From NCBI RefSeq assembly GCF_003762905.1, contig NZ_RJKS01000006.1:1-64000 (forward strand): DNA of 64,000 nt, read 5' to 3'. A program made the position numbers and the translations under genes. Source of the DNA: Curtobacterium sp. ZW137. GTDB lineage: Bacteria; Actinomycetota; Actinomycetes; Actinomycetales; Microbacteriaceae. How positions within the stretch are numbered: position 1 is the stretch's first letter; the number at the start of each line of letters is the position of its first letter. Shown in pieces: positions 13,551 through 22,287 of the stretch. The notes under the pieces are model-generated. The model did no database searches, was not told the origin of the DNA, and saw only the letters and a list, made by a program, of their open reading frames with translations.

Positions 13551-14590
13551 CAGACCACCGTTCCGAACTGCTGCGAGAAGCGGATGTCGCCCTCGAGGAA
13601 GTCACGCATGTCGTTCAGGCCGTTACGGAACTGCAGCGTCCGCTCGATGCCCATGCCGAAGGCGAAGCCCTGGTACTCGTCCGGGTCGATGCCGGCAGAA
13701 CGGAGGACGTTCGGGTTCACCATGCCGCAGCCGCCCCACTCGACCCAGCGCGCGCCGCCCTTGGCGTTCGGCTGCCAGACGTCCATCTCGGCGGAGGGCT
13801 CGGTGAACGGGAAGTAGTTCGGGCGCAGGCGGATCTGCGCTTCGGCGCCGAACATCTGCCGGGCGAAGTGCTCGAGCGTGCCGCGCAGGTGCGCCATCGT
13901 CAGGCCCTTGTCGATGGCGATGCCCTCGACCTGGGTGAAGACGGGCAGGTGGGTGGCGTCGAGCTCGTCGGCGCGGTACACGCGTCCGGGGGCGATGACG
14001 TACAGCGGCAGTTCGCGCGACAGCAGCGAGCGGACCTGCACCGGGGAGGTGTGGGTGCGCATCACCATGTGGCGGTCCACCGGCTCGACGAAGATCGTGT
14101 CGGCCATGGCCCGCGCGGGGTGGTCCTGGTCGAAGTTCAGCGCGTCGAAGTTGAACCACTCGTGCTCGAGCTCCGGGCCTTCCGCGACTTCCCACCCCAT
14201 GCCGACGAAGATGTCGGCGACGGTCTCGTTGAGGAGCGACAGCGGGTGGCGGGAGCCGGGCGTCCGGGTCGACGGCAGCGCGGTGACGTCGACGCGCTCG
14301 GCTTCGAGCCGCGCGCGTTCCTCGGCCTCGGCGAGCACCGATTCCTGCTCGGCGATCGCCCCGTTGACCCGGCCGCGGGCCTGTCCGACGAGCTTGCCCG
14401 CCTGGGCCTTCTGCTCCGGCGGCACGCTGCGCATCGAGGCGTTCATCCGCGCGAGCGGCGACTGCTCCCCGGTGTGCTCGGCCCTGGCCTGCTTGAGCTC
14501 GGCGACCGTCGTGGCGGCACGGACGGCCGCGAGGGCTGCGTCGACCGCGTCGGCGACGGCCGATTCGCTGATCTCGAGAGGTTCTGACAC
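13550..14590 (-). CDS. pheS: Phenylalanine--tRNA ligase alpha subunit
   Basis: Catalytic subunit of PheRS. Class II motifs are visible, including HTSPVQVRSL and the C-terminal GIERTLQFRNGLNDMRDF. The N-terminal coiled-coil tRNA-binding region covers about residues 1-90. I chose the GTG at 14590 (protein MSEPLEIS..., 346 aa). A TTG nine bases upstream is possible but adds only three residues. The gene is 67 nt downstream of the SpoU methyltransferase gene on the same strand. Confidence 0.94.
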   Translation of the reverse strand: MSEPLEISESAVADAVDAALAAVRAATTVAELKQARAEHTGEQSPLARMNASMRSVPPEQKAQAGKLVGQARGRVNGAIAEQESVLAEAEERARLEAERVDVTALPSTRTPGSRHPLSLLNETVADIFVGMGWEVAEGPELEHEWFNFDALNFDQDHPARAMADTIFVEPVDRHMVMRTHTSPVQVRSLLSRELPLYVIAPGRVYRADELDATHLPVFTQVEGIAIDKGLTMAHLRGTLEHFARQMFGAEAQIRLRPNYFPFTEPSAEMDVWQPNAKGGARWVEWGGCGMVNPNVLRSAGIDPDEYQGFAFGMGIERTLQFRNGLNDMRDFLEGDIRFSQQFGTVV

Positions 14591-14657
14591 GGGACCCAAG
14601 CCTACCGGCCCCTGGGATACCGCCGAGGTGCACCAGGTGGACTGTGGAGAACCCCGG

Positions 14658-15506
14658 TCAGGCGGTGCGGTGTGCGAACGCCGACTCGTAGAGGCAGACC
14701 GAGGCAGCGGTCGCCAGGTTCATCGACTCCGCCTTGCCGTAGATCGGCACCTTCACCGCACGGTCGACGAGCGCCAGGTCCTCGGCCGTGAGCCCGCGGG
14801 CCTCGTTCCCGAAGACCCAGGCTGTCGGTCCGTCGAGGAGCCCCTCGGCGCGGACCTCGGGCAGGTCGTCGCCCGAGACGTCCGCCGCCAGGATCGTGTA
14901 GCCGAGGGCACGGGCGCGCGACACGGCATCCTGCAGCGAGACGCCGACGGACACGGGGACGTGGAACAGCGAGCCCGTGGTGGACCGGACGACCTTCGGG
15001 TTGTACGAGTCGACGCTCCGCCCGGTGAGGACGACGGCATCCGCGCCGGCGGAGTCGGCGGCCCGGATGATCGTGCCGGCGTTCCCCGGGTCCCGCACCT
15101 CTTCGAGGATGGCGACCAGACCGGGCAGGGTGCGGTCCGCGGCGGGGTCGACCCGAGCCTCCGGATCGATCGCGCCGGGATCGGGGAAGACCTGCCGGAC
15201 CGACGTCGGGAACTGCTGGCACACCGCGACGACGCCCTGCGGGGTCACCGTGTCCGCCATCGCGGCGAGGACCTGCTCGGTCACGAACCAGGTGTCCACC
15301 GGGGCGTCGGCGAGGCCGTAGCGCTCCGCGGCGGTCGGCGTCACGTAGAGCTCGCGGAGGAGCTCCGGCGCGTACTCGAGCGCTTCGCGCACCGCCTGCG
15401 GGCCCTCGAGGAGGAACAGGCCGGTGTCGGCACGTACGTCCTTCTTCGTCAGCGCGGCCACGGCCTTGACGCGTCCGGCACGGGGGTTCTCGAGGAGGTC
15501 AGTCAC
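14658..15506 (-). CDS. TrmH/SpoU-family RNA 2'-O-methyltransferase
   Basis: Uses S-adenosylmethionine to methylate a ribose in rRNA or tRNA, and the target cannot be told from sequence. The SPOUT knot motifs are complete: EEVRDPGNAGTIIRAADS (motif 1), WVFGNEARGL (motif 2) and VPIYGKAESMNLATAASV (motif 3). An N-terminal substrate-binding domain (about residues 15-95) precedes them. I chose the GTG at 15506 (MTDLLENP..., 282 aa). A longer frame adds ten residues rich in Cys. The location next to pheS and rplT is common in Actinobacteria. Confidence 0.9.
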   Translation of the reverse strand: MTDLLENPRAGRVKAVAALTKKDVRADTGLFLLEGPQAVREALEYAPELLRELYVTPTAAERYGLADAPVDTWFVTEQVLAAMADTVTPQGVVAVCQQFPTSVRQVFPDPGAIDPEARVDPAADRTLPGLVAILEEVRDPGNAGTIIRAADSAGADAVVLTGRSVDSYNPKVVRSTTGSLFHVPVSVGVSLQDAVSRARALGYTILAADVSGDDLPEVRAEGLLDGPTAWVFGNEARGLTAEDLALVDRAVKVPIYGKAESMNLATAASVCLYESAFAHRTA

Positions 15507-15538
15507 GCACCAAGTGTGGCAGCACACCCGTGGCATGC

Positions 15539-15576
15539 GCGAAGCCCCCGTTCCTCGGGAGGAACGGGGGCTTCGC
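15539..15576 (-). terminator. rplT terminator hairpin
   Basis: GCGAAGCCCCCGTTCC (15539-15554) pairs perfectly with GGAACGGGGGCTTCGC (15561-15576) around a 6-nt loop, 14 nt past the rplT stop. It closes the infC-rpmI-rplT transcript. Confidence 0.85.
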
Positions 15577-15590
15577 GGAGACGCAGGTGA

Positions 15591-15974
15591 CTACGCGGCC
15601 TTGGGAGCCGAGGTGTCGGCCGGGAGGGCCTTCTTGGCCGACTCGACGAGCGCGGCGAAGGTCTCCGGGTTGTTCACGGCGAGGTCCGCGAGGATGCGAC
15701 GGTCCACCTCGATGCCGGCCAGGGCGAGGCCCTGGATGAGGCGGTTGTAGGTCAGGCCGTTCGCGCGGGACGCAGCGTTGATGCGCTGGATCCACAGGCG
15801 ACGGAACTCGCCCTTCTTCGCGTGGCGGTCACGGTACGCGTAGACGAGGGAGTGGGTGACCTGCTCCTTCGCCTTGCGGTACAGACGCGAACGCTGGCCG
15901 CGGTAGCCCTCGGCGCGCTCGAGGATGACGCGACGCTTCTTGGCGGCGTTGACCGCTCTCTTCACTCTTGCCAT
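15591..15974 (-). CDS. rplT: 50S ribosomal protein L20
   Basis: Large-subunit protein that binds 23S rRNA and is needed for early assembly. In other bacteria it also represses its own operon. The 127-aa sequence begins [15 protein letters not shown] and has the very basic N-terminal extension followed by the globular RNA-binding half. It is the last gene of infC-rpmI-rplT, 28 nt after rpmI, with a strong terminator behind it. Confidence 0.97.
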   Translation of the reverse strand: MARVKRAVNAAKKRRVILERAEGYRGQRSRLYRKAKEQVTHSLVYAYRDRHAKKGEFRRLWIQRINAASRANGLTYNRLIQGLALAGIEVDRRILADLAVNNPETFAALVESAKKALPADTSAPKAA

Positions 15975-16002
15975 TGCAGTGTTCCTTTACGAATCCGGGG
16001 GC

Positions 16003-16197
16003 TCAGTGGCCGAGGAGCTTCTTGACGTTCTTCGCGTCGGCCTTCGAGAGGACCTGGTCCTCGTTGAGGCGGGCCTTGCGCTTGGACGACTTGACCTCGA
16101 GGTTGTGACGCATACCGGCCTGCTGCTTCATGATCTTGCCGGTGCCGGTGACCTTGAAGCGCTTCTTCGACCCGGAGTGGGTCTTCTGCTTGGGCAT
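16003..16197 (-). CDS. rpmI: 50S ribosomal protein L35
   Basis: A 64-aa basic ribosomal protein starting [20 protein letters not shown], the family signature. It lies between infC (95 nt upstream) and rplT, the standard order. The AAAGGCACCACC before the ATG supplies the ribosome site. Confidence 0.97.
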   Translation of the reverse strand: MPKQKTHSGSKKRFKVTGTGKIMKQQAGMRHNLEVKSSKRKARLNEDQVLSKADAKNVKKLLGH

Positions 16198-16292
16198 GGT
16201 GGTGCCTTTCCGTGGGATGGATGGGGGGGCCGCGCCATTGCGGATGGGAGTACTGCGCGGGATCGGTCTGGGTGGACCTGTCGGCCCGAGAC

Positions 16293-16952
<660 letters not shown>

Positions 16953-17262
16953 GCGGAGCTCCTTCAATCAGTGGTGGCCGTCCGGGGCGTTTGCCTGGAC
17001 GACGGCACGAGAGGAGATCTGACGCACGGATCGGGACCCGTTCGGCAGCCGCCCGACTCCTGTCCAGCCGAGACCGTCATGTGACTGACTCAGCCGTGCA
17101 GGACTGCCGAACGCTGGCGCTCGGCGGAGCGGTGGTGACCCGGTAGCCTGGTGGTTCGTGGCCGCGGGTGGGAGTGACTCCTCTTCGTGATGAAGCCCGC
17201 CAGTCCGGATGGATTCGAGAAGCCAACTGGACGCACGGGCAGCATCTGCCGCGACGAGTCTA
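16953..17262 (-). promoter_or_regulatory. Structured infC leader RNA
   Basis: About 300 nt precede infC without a credible gene. The minus-strand RNA can form a long-range stem: CGTTCGGCAG (17113-17104) pairs perfectly with CTGCCGAACG (17048-17039). Directly inside it TCCTG pairs with CAGGA, and at the tip there is a GTCA/TGAC hairpin (17085-17076). The stem would enclose 55 nt. The layout suits a regulatory leader for the IF-3/L35/L20 operon, possibly bound by L20. The ligand is an inference. Confidence 0.45.
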
Positions 17263-17265
17263 GCA
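17257..17265 (-). promoter_or_regulatory. Candidate infC promoter (extended -10)
   Basis: On the minus strand TGCTAGACT combines an extended -10 TGn with TAGACT (17262-17257). No good -35 element is seen. It would start a leader of about 300 nt. The same bases overlap the 5' region of the divergent DUF1844 gene. Confidence 0.4.
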
Positions 17266-17275
17266 GAGGAGCACC

Positions 17276-17638
17276 GTGACCGACACCCCGCCCAACCTCC
17301 CCCTCGACGACGGAGCGGACGACGCCGCCCGCGACATCTCCGAGGTCCCCGCCGTCGAGCTCATCAACACCGTGGCGGTGCACCTGCTGAGCGCAGCGGC
17401 CGTCAAGGTCGGACTCGCCGACGACCCGCAGGAGCAGACCGACCTCGACGAGGCCCGCAAGCTCATCACCGCCCTCGCCGGGCTCGTGACCGCGGCCGCC
17501 ACCGAGATCGGCGACCACCACGCCCGCCCCCTGCGTGACGGACTGCGCTCGGTGCAGCTCGCGTTCCGGGAGGCATCGGCGATCCCGGACGCGCCGGGCG
17601 CCGGCCCCGGCGAGAAGTACACCGGACCCGTCAACTAG
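17276..17638 (+). CDS. DUF1844 domain protein
   Basis: A 120-aa acidic cytoplasmic protein of unknown function. The DUF1844 core is residues 22-90 (EVPAVELINTVAVHLLSAAA, then QTDLDEARKLITALAGLV), an all-helical fold. It begins with GTG after AGAGGAG and is divergent from infC, a position where this family is often found in Actinobacteria, so a translation-related role is possible but unproven. It is followed by a large palindromic terminator. Confidence 0.88.
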   Translation: MTDTPPNLPLDDGADDAARDISEVPAVELINTVAVHLLSAAAVKVGLADDPQEQTDLDEARKLITALAGLVTAAATEIGDHHARPLRDGLRSVQLAFREASAIPDAPGAGPGEKYTGPVN

Positions 17639-17671
17639 CGAACGGGTCACGTCCCGAGCAGGGGACGGGAC

Positions 17672-17719
17672 GACGGACGGGAGGCCCGTGGCGGCGCCGC
17701 CACGAGCCTCCCGTCCGTC
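17672..17719. repeat. F1 palindrome (bidirectional terminator)
   Basis: A 48-bp palindrome with arms GACGGACGGGAGGC... and ...GCCTCCCGTCCGTC and a GC-rich centre, with one small asymmetry. It lies between the convergent DUF1844 and maltokinase genes and is long enough to terminate both. It shares the GGAGGC/GCCTCC arm theme with the other F1 elements. Confidence 0.75.
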
Positions 17720-17731
17720 TGTCGGCCCTGA

Positions 17732-19045
17732 TCAGTGCGCCGAGCGCGCGGCCAGGCGCGCCACGGCGGCCACCGGGATGCCGACCCACGTCGGCCGGTT
17801 GCGTGCCTCGTAGACGACCTCGTAGACCGCCTTGTCGATCTCGAACGCGTCGAGGACCTCGCGGTGCGCACGGACGTCGACGTCGAGTCCGCGCTCGTAC
17901 CCGCCGAGGAACGCGTCCCGTGCCTCGTGCGCCCACGCACCGGCATCGACCGGGTCGTCGTCGTGGGCGAGCGCCCCGGCGACGTAGTCGAACGAGCGCA
18001 GCATGCCGGCGACGTCACGCAGCGGGACGTCGGGCAGCGAGCGCTCGTGGAGCGGGCGGAGGGGCTCGCCCTCGAAGTCCAGGAACACCCAGCCGCGGGG
18101 CTCCGGTGCCGAGAGGACCTGGCCGAGGTGCAGGTCCCCGTGGATCCGCTGCAGGTCGGGCCACGGCACCGCAGCGGCTCGGGCGTAGACGGCCCGCACG
18201 GCGTCGGCGTGCTCGGCGATCGCGGGGACCTCGGCAGCGGCGGTGTCGAGCCGCTGCAGCATCGTGGCGTGCGCCTGGGCGATCCGGTCGGCGGTCGCGG
18301 GCTCCGTCGGCATCACGCCGGCGAGGGTCACGTGCACCTCGGCGAGCGCCGCGCCGAGGCGGTCGGCCCCGACCGCGAACGAGTCGCCCCGCCGTGCGTC
18401 GTCGAGTGCCACACGCCACGCGTCGTCGAGCCCCGGCAGGAACTCCTGCGCGAACGCGAGGTGACCGCTCGCGACGCCGTCCGCGCGCCCGGTGTCCGGC
18501 CACGCGCCACGGAGGGCACCGAAGACCCGAGGGACCCGTGCCGAACCGGCCGCGGACAAGGCCTGTTGCGTGGTGACGTCCGGGTTGTCGCCGTGGTGCA
18601 GGACGCGGAACACCTTGACGATCACGGTGCCGTTGTCCTCGGTCTCGCAGATGATCGAGGTGTTCGACTGCTCGCCGCGGAGGACCCGGGCACTCCGGAC
18701 CGCGCCGATCGGCGTCAGCGACTCATCGCCGGCGTCGATCCGGGCGAGGAGCCACCTGGCGTACGCGGGGTCGTGGGGGCCGTCGTAGTCGACGGTCGCC
18801 GGGGTCGACGAGTCCGGATCCGGGTCGATGCGGGCGGCGTCGAGCCCGTCGACGGCAGCCGCGTGCTCGGTGACGGGGACCTGGTAGAGCACCGGGCCGG
18901 TCGGGGCGTCGTCGATGACGAAGCGGGTGCGGACCCGCGCCTCGTCGGTGGTCTCGTCGATCTCCGCGATCGTGCGGAGGTCCGGGACACCACCCTTCGC
19001 CGCGTACCAGCGTTGCCGGGCCATCCACTGCGCGACGTCGGTCAT
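17732..19045 (-). CDS. mak: Maltokinase
   Basis: A 437-aa protein that in the characterised family phosphorylates maltose to maltose 1-phosphate with ATP, feeding the GlgE route to alpha-glucan. The N-terminal cap (about 1-100, RQRWYAAKGG) precedes an aminoglycoside-kinase-like fold. The catalytic loop is HGDLHLGQVL and the metal loop is LDFEGEP. The family-typical PLRDVAGMLRSFDYVAGA follows. treS and glgE, which usually sit beside it, are not in the window, so the pathway assignment is inferred from the protein alone. Confidence 0.8.
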   Translation of the reverse strand: MTDVAQWMARQRWYAAKGGVPDLRTIAEIDETTDEARVRTRFVIDDAPTGPVLYQVPVTEHAAAVDGLDAARIDPDPDSSTPATVDYDGPHDPAYARWLLARIDAGDESLTPIGAVRSARVLRGEQSNTSIICETEDNGTVIVKVFRVLHHGDNPDVTTQQALSAAGSARVPRVFGALRGAWPDTGRADGVASGHLAFAQEFLPGLDDAWRVALDDARRGDSFAVGADRLGAALAEVHVTLAGVMPTEPATADRIAQAHATMLQRLDTAAAEVPAIAEHADAVRAVYARAAAVPWPDLQRIHGDLHLGQVLSAPEPRGWVFLDFEGEPLRPLHERSLPDVPLRDVAGMLRSFDYVAGALAHDDDPVDAGAWAHEARDAFLGGYERGLDVDVRAHREVLDAFEIDKAVYEVVYEARNRPTWVGIPVAAVARLAARSAH

Positions 19046-19173
19046 GCGTCAGGAGGCTACGCGTCGGGAGGGCCGGCGGACTCAGGTCCTCCACAACGCG
19101 CGCTCGACGACCCGTTCTCCACAACCTGCAGCACGCGCCGCCTCGGGCATCGGCCCGCACGACACTGATCCGC

Positions 19174-20283
19174 ATGCAGACCACACACGCACCGGCCGAC
19201 ACCACCACGGGGACGCTCGACGACCCCCGGCACACCTGGCGCATCCCGGACGACCGACCACTCCCGGCGCTCGAGCACTGCGCGGACGACGTCCGCTCCC
19301 GGCCGACAGTGACCCAGCGGGAGACGCTGTGGGACACCCCGGACCGGGTGCTCGCCTTCGACGGGATCGAACTGCTGCGCGCCGACTCGGGGACGTGGAC
19401 CGTCGACCACGGCGACGGGCCGGAGGACCCCGACTCCGAGGAGCACGGCGGCGTGCCTCCCGGCTCGGCGGGCCCCGAGGCGCCGACGGACGACCCGGTC
19501 GCGGTGCTCCTCGGTGGCGCGCAGCTCCTCCCGGTCCGGGTGCGGGTGACGACGACCACCCTCGTCGTGCTGCACGACGCGGACGGCCGCGCCCGGGCCG
19601 AGGTCGCCGACGTGCGCATCGACGAGGGCGACACGGACACGACGCTGCTCCGGAGCGCACGGTGGTGGGCGCTCTCGGACGACGGTGAGGCGGGACCCGT
19701 CGGGCGGCGCGCGCAGGCCGCCCTGACAGAGGCCACCGGCGACGACGGACACGGCCCGGACGAACCGGTCCCGACGCTCGCCCCGGTGCGACGCCCGGCG
19801 GCCGGGGCGTTCTGGGAGGATGAGCGGGTGCCGCACTACCTCGAGGACCTCACCGCCGGGCAGACCTTCACGACCCCGGGTCGCACCATCACCGAGGCGG
19901 ACGTCGTGTCGTTCGCCTCGTGGACGAACGACAACAACCAGGTGCACACCGACGTGGAGTTCGCGTCCCACACCCGGTACGGACAGCGGATCGTGCACGG
20001 GATGCTCGGCGCCTCGCTCTGCCTCGGCCTGATCGCCCGCACCGGGGTGTTCGAAGGGTCGGCGGTGGCGCTGCTCGGGATCGACCAGTGGCGGTTCACG
20101 GCGCCGGTGTTCATCGGGGACACCCTCACCTGCACGGTGGAGATCCTCTCGACGCGGCTGACGAGCTCCGGGAAGACCGGCATCGTCGAGCGGACGGTCA
20201 CGCTCCGGAACCAGCACGGCGACGTCGTGCAGCAGGGCCGGATGGACGTCATGGTCCTGACCCGCGACGCGGCGATCGGCTGA
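19174..20283 (+). CDS. Degenerate CYTH domain fused in frame to a MaoC-like dehydratase
   Basis: One uninterrupted 369-codon frame. Residues about 20-190 resemble a CYTH (triphosphate tunnel) domain: WRIPDDRPLPAL, LWDTPDRVLAFDGIELLR and ARAEVADVRID match its strands. The EXEXK metal-binding motif is absent, and a Gly/Pro/Glu-rich insert splits the domain. Residues 219-369 form a complete MaoC hotdog domain (hydratase or thioesterase type) with the TNDNNQVHTD active-site region. A GTG at 19828 with GGGAGGA upstream could start MaoC alone (151 aa). Either a true fusion or two coupled genes that lost the stop between them. Substrate unknown. Confidence 0.65.
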   Translation: MQTTHAPADTTTGTLDDPRHTWRIPDDRPLPALEHCADDVRSRPTVTQRETLWDTPDRVLAFDGIELLRADSGTWTVDHGDGPEDPDSEEHGGVPPGSAGPEAPTDDPVAVLLGGAQLLPVRVRVTTTTLVVLHDADGRARAEVADVRIDEGDTDTTLLRSARWWALSDDGEAGPVGRRAQAALTEATGDDGHGPDEPVPTLAPVRRPAAGAFWEDERVPHYLEDLTAGQTFTTPGRTITEADVVSFASWTNDNNQVHTDVEFASHTRYGQRIVHGMLGASLCLGLIARTGVFEGSAVALLGIDQWRFTAPVFIGDTLTCTVEILSTRLTSSGKTGIVERTVTLRNQHGDVVQQGRMDVMVLTRDAAIG

Positions 20284-20331
20284 GGGCGGCCCACACCCGC
20301 GCGGCAACCCGGACCGGTGTTGCCAGCCCCC

Positions 20332-20347
20332 TTTACAACGATGTACG
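20332..20347 (+). promoter_or_regulatory. Possible LacI-type operator upstream of the GH2 gene
   Basis: TTTACAACGATGTACG lies 20 nt before the GH2 start, with a TTGCCA element (20320-20325) just upstream. It resembles the central-CG palindromes bound by LacI-family sugar regulators, but the right half is imperfect and no regulator gene is adjacent. Confidence 0.25.
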
Positions 20348-20366
20348 TCCGCGCCAGCATGGACGC

Positions 20367-22226
20367 ATGAGCACGCTCGACGGCACCGTCGCCGCATCCA
20401 CCAGCGCCCCTACAACCGACCTCCCGCTCGCCAGTCGGCAGGACGGCTCGTACCCCCGCCCGCAGATGCTCCGTGAGCACTGGGCCGACCTCGACGGGAC
20501 GTGGTCGTTCCGGAACGACGGCGACGACACCGCGTGGCGGTCGGGCTTCCCCGACGCGCGGGACATCGTCGTGCCGTTCCCGCCCGAGTCGGTCGCGTCG
20601 GGCATCGACGAGCCGGGCTTCCACCCCGTGGTCTGGTACTCCCGGACCATCACCCGCGCCGACCTCGACGCCGCCGGGCTCGGCGCCGCCACCCCGCGGC
20701 TCGTGCTGCACTTCGGCGCGGTCGACTACCGCGCGAGCGTGTGGATCGACGGCACCTTCGTCGGATCCCACGAGGGCGGTCACACCCCCTTCCAGTTCGA
20801 CGTCACCGACGTGCTGGCCCAGGACACCGACGCGGTGCACACCCTGGTGGTCCGCGCCGAGGACGACCCGCACGACCTCACCCAGCCCCGCGGCAAGCAG
20901 GACTGGCACGAGGACCCACACGCCATCTGGTACCGCCGCACCACCGGGATCTGGCAGACCGTCTGGCTCGAAGCCGTGCCGACCGCGTCGATCGAGTACC
21001 TCCGCTGGACGAACGTCGACCACGCCACCGTGCGCCTGACCGTCCGGGTCGCGGGACACCGGACCGGCGGCGAGCGTCTCCGCGTCGAGGCCCGCTGGGA
21101 CGAGCGCGACGAACACCTGGCGACGATCGAGGCCACCCTCGGCGACACCGCGGACGAGTTCGACGTCGTGGTCCCGATCGCGCGGCAGGCGAACGGGCAG
21201 GCCGAGGACGAACTGCACTGGACGCCGGAGGCCCCGCGGCTCGTGGACGCCTCCGTCGCGCTCCTCGACCGCACCGGCGAGCCGATCGACACCGTCGCGA
21301 GCTACTTCGGCGTCCGCACGGTCGGCGTCGACGGCGGCGCGTTCCAGCTGAACGGACGCAGCTACGACGTCCGCAGCGTCCTCAACCAGGGCTACTGGCC
21401 GGACTCGCACATCGCCGCCCCGTCGCGCGCAGCACTCCGGCGTGAGGTCGAGCTCATCAAGGAGCTCGGCTTCAACGCGGCCCGCAACCACCAGAAGATC
21501 GAGGACCCCCGGTTCCTGTACTGGGCGGACCGCCTCGGGCTCCTGGTCTGGGGCGAAGCCCCCGGCGCCTACGCGTTCTCGCCCCGCGCCGTCCAGCGGC
21601 TGATGCGGGAGTGGATGGACGCCGTCGAACGCGACGCGTCGCATCCGTCGATCGTGACCTGGGTGCCGGCGAACGAGAGCTGGGGCGTCCAGCACATCAG
21701 CACGGACCCGGCGCAGCAGGCCTACGCCCGTGCACTCGCCGACCTCACCCGTGCGCTCGACCCGACGCGTCCGGTGATCTCGAACGACGGCTGGGAGCAC
21801 ACCAACTCGGACATCATCACGATCCACGACTACGAGGGCGTCGGCGAACGACTCGCACGCACCTACGCGGACGAGACCGCCCGGACCGAGCTCTTCCACG
21901 GCATGGGCCCGTCCGACCGGTGGGTGCTCGTCGGGGGCGCCGAGGACCTGGGGCAGCCGGTGATGCTGACCGAGTTCGGTGGCGTCGACTACCAGCCGGG
22001 CGGGGCGCGTGAGGACGGTTGGGGCTACACCTCGGCCGCCGACGGGGACGACTACGTCGCCCGCATCACGGCGCTGTACGACGCGATCCGGGCCAGCTCG
22101 TTCCTCGCCGGCTCGTGCTACACCCAGCTCACCGACACGATGCAGGAGACGAACGGCCTGCTGAACGCTGACCGCACGCCGAAGGTGCCGATCGAGCAGA
22201 TCCGACGCGCGATCACGGGGCACTAG
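20367..22226 (+). CDS. Glycoside hydrolase family 2 protein
   Basis: A 619-aa retaining glycosidase of the beta-galactosidase/glucuronidase/mannosidase clan. Domains are a jelly-roll sugar-binding domain (about 30-200), an immunoglobulin-like domain (about 205-310) and a TIM barrel (about 320-619). The acid/base Glu is in WVPANESWG and the nucleophile Glu in MLTEFGGV. There is no signal peptide, so it acts in the cytoplasm on imported oligosaccharides. Exact sugar specificity cannot be read. The start is ATG at 20367, since an in-frame extension upstream is only MaoC read in another frame. Confidence 0.85.
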   Translation: MSTLDGTVAASTSAPTTDLPLASRQDGSYPRPQMLREHWADLDGTWSFRNDGDDTAWRSGFPDARDIVVPFPPESVASGIDEPGFHPVVWYSRTITRADLDAAGLGAATPRLVLHFGAVDYRASVWIDGTFVGSHEGGHTPFQFDVTDVLAQDTDAVHTLVVRAEDDPHDLTQPRGKQDWHEDPHAIWYRRTTGIWQTVWLEAVPTASIEYLRWTNVDHATVRLTVRVAGHRTGGERLRVEARWDERDEHLATIEATLGDTADEFDVVVPIARQANGQAEDELHWTPEAPRLVDASVALLDRTGEPIDTVASYFGVRTVGVDGGAFQLNGRSYDVRSVLNQGYWPDSHIAAPSRAALRREVELIKELGFNAARNHQKIEDPRFLYWADRLGLLVWGEAPGAYAFSPRAVQRLMREWMDAVERDASHPSIVTWVPANESWGVQHISTDPAQQAYARALADLTRALDPTRPVISNDGWEHTNSDIITIHDYEGVGERLARTYADETARTELFHGMGPSDRWVLVGGAEDLGQPVMLTEFGGVDYQPGGAREDGWGYTSAADGDDYVARITALYDAIRASSFLAGSCYTQLTDTMQETNGLLNADRTPKVPIEQIRRAITGH

Positions 22227-22237
22227 CCAGCGGTCCG

Positions 22238-22263
22238 CCCCGGTCCGGACGTCCGGACCGGGG
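22238..22263 (+). terminator. GH2 gene terminator hairpin
   Basis: A perfect 26-bp palindrome with half-site CCCCGGTCCGGAC begins 11 nt after the GH2 stop and ends 24 nt before the next gene. Confidence 0.65.
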
Positions 22264-22287
22264 CCCTGGTCTGGGAAGATCGGGCGG

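Noticed and set aside
16953..16967. TTG at 16967 as infC start
   Set aside because: It lies upstream of and overlaps the AAGGAG ribosome site that is correctly spaced for the ATT at 16952.
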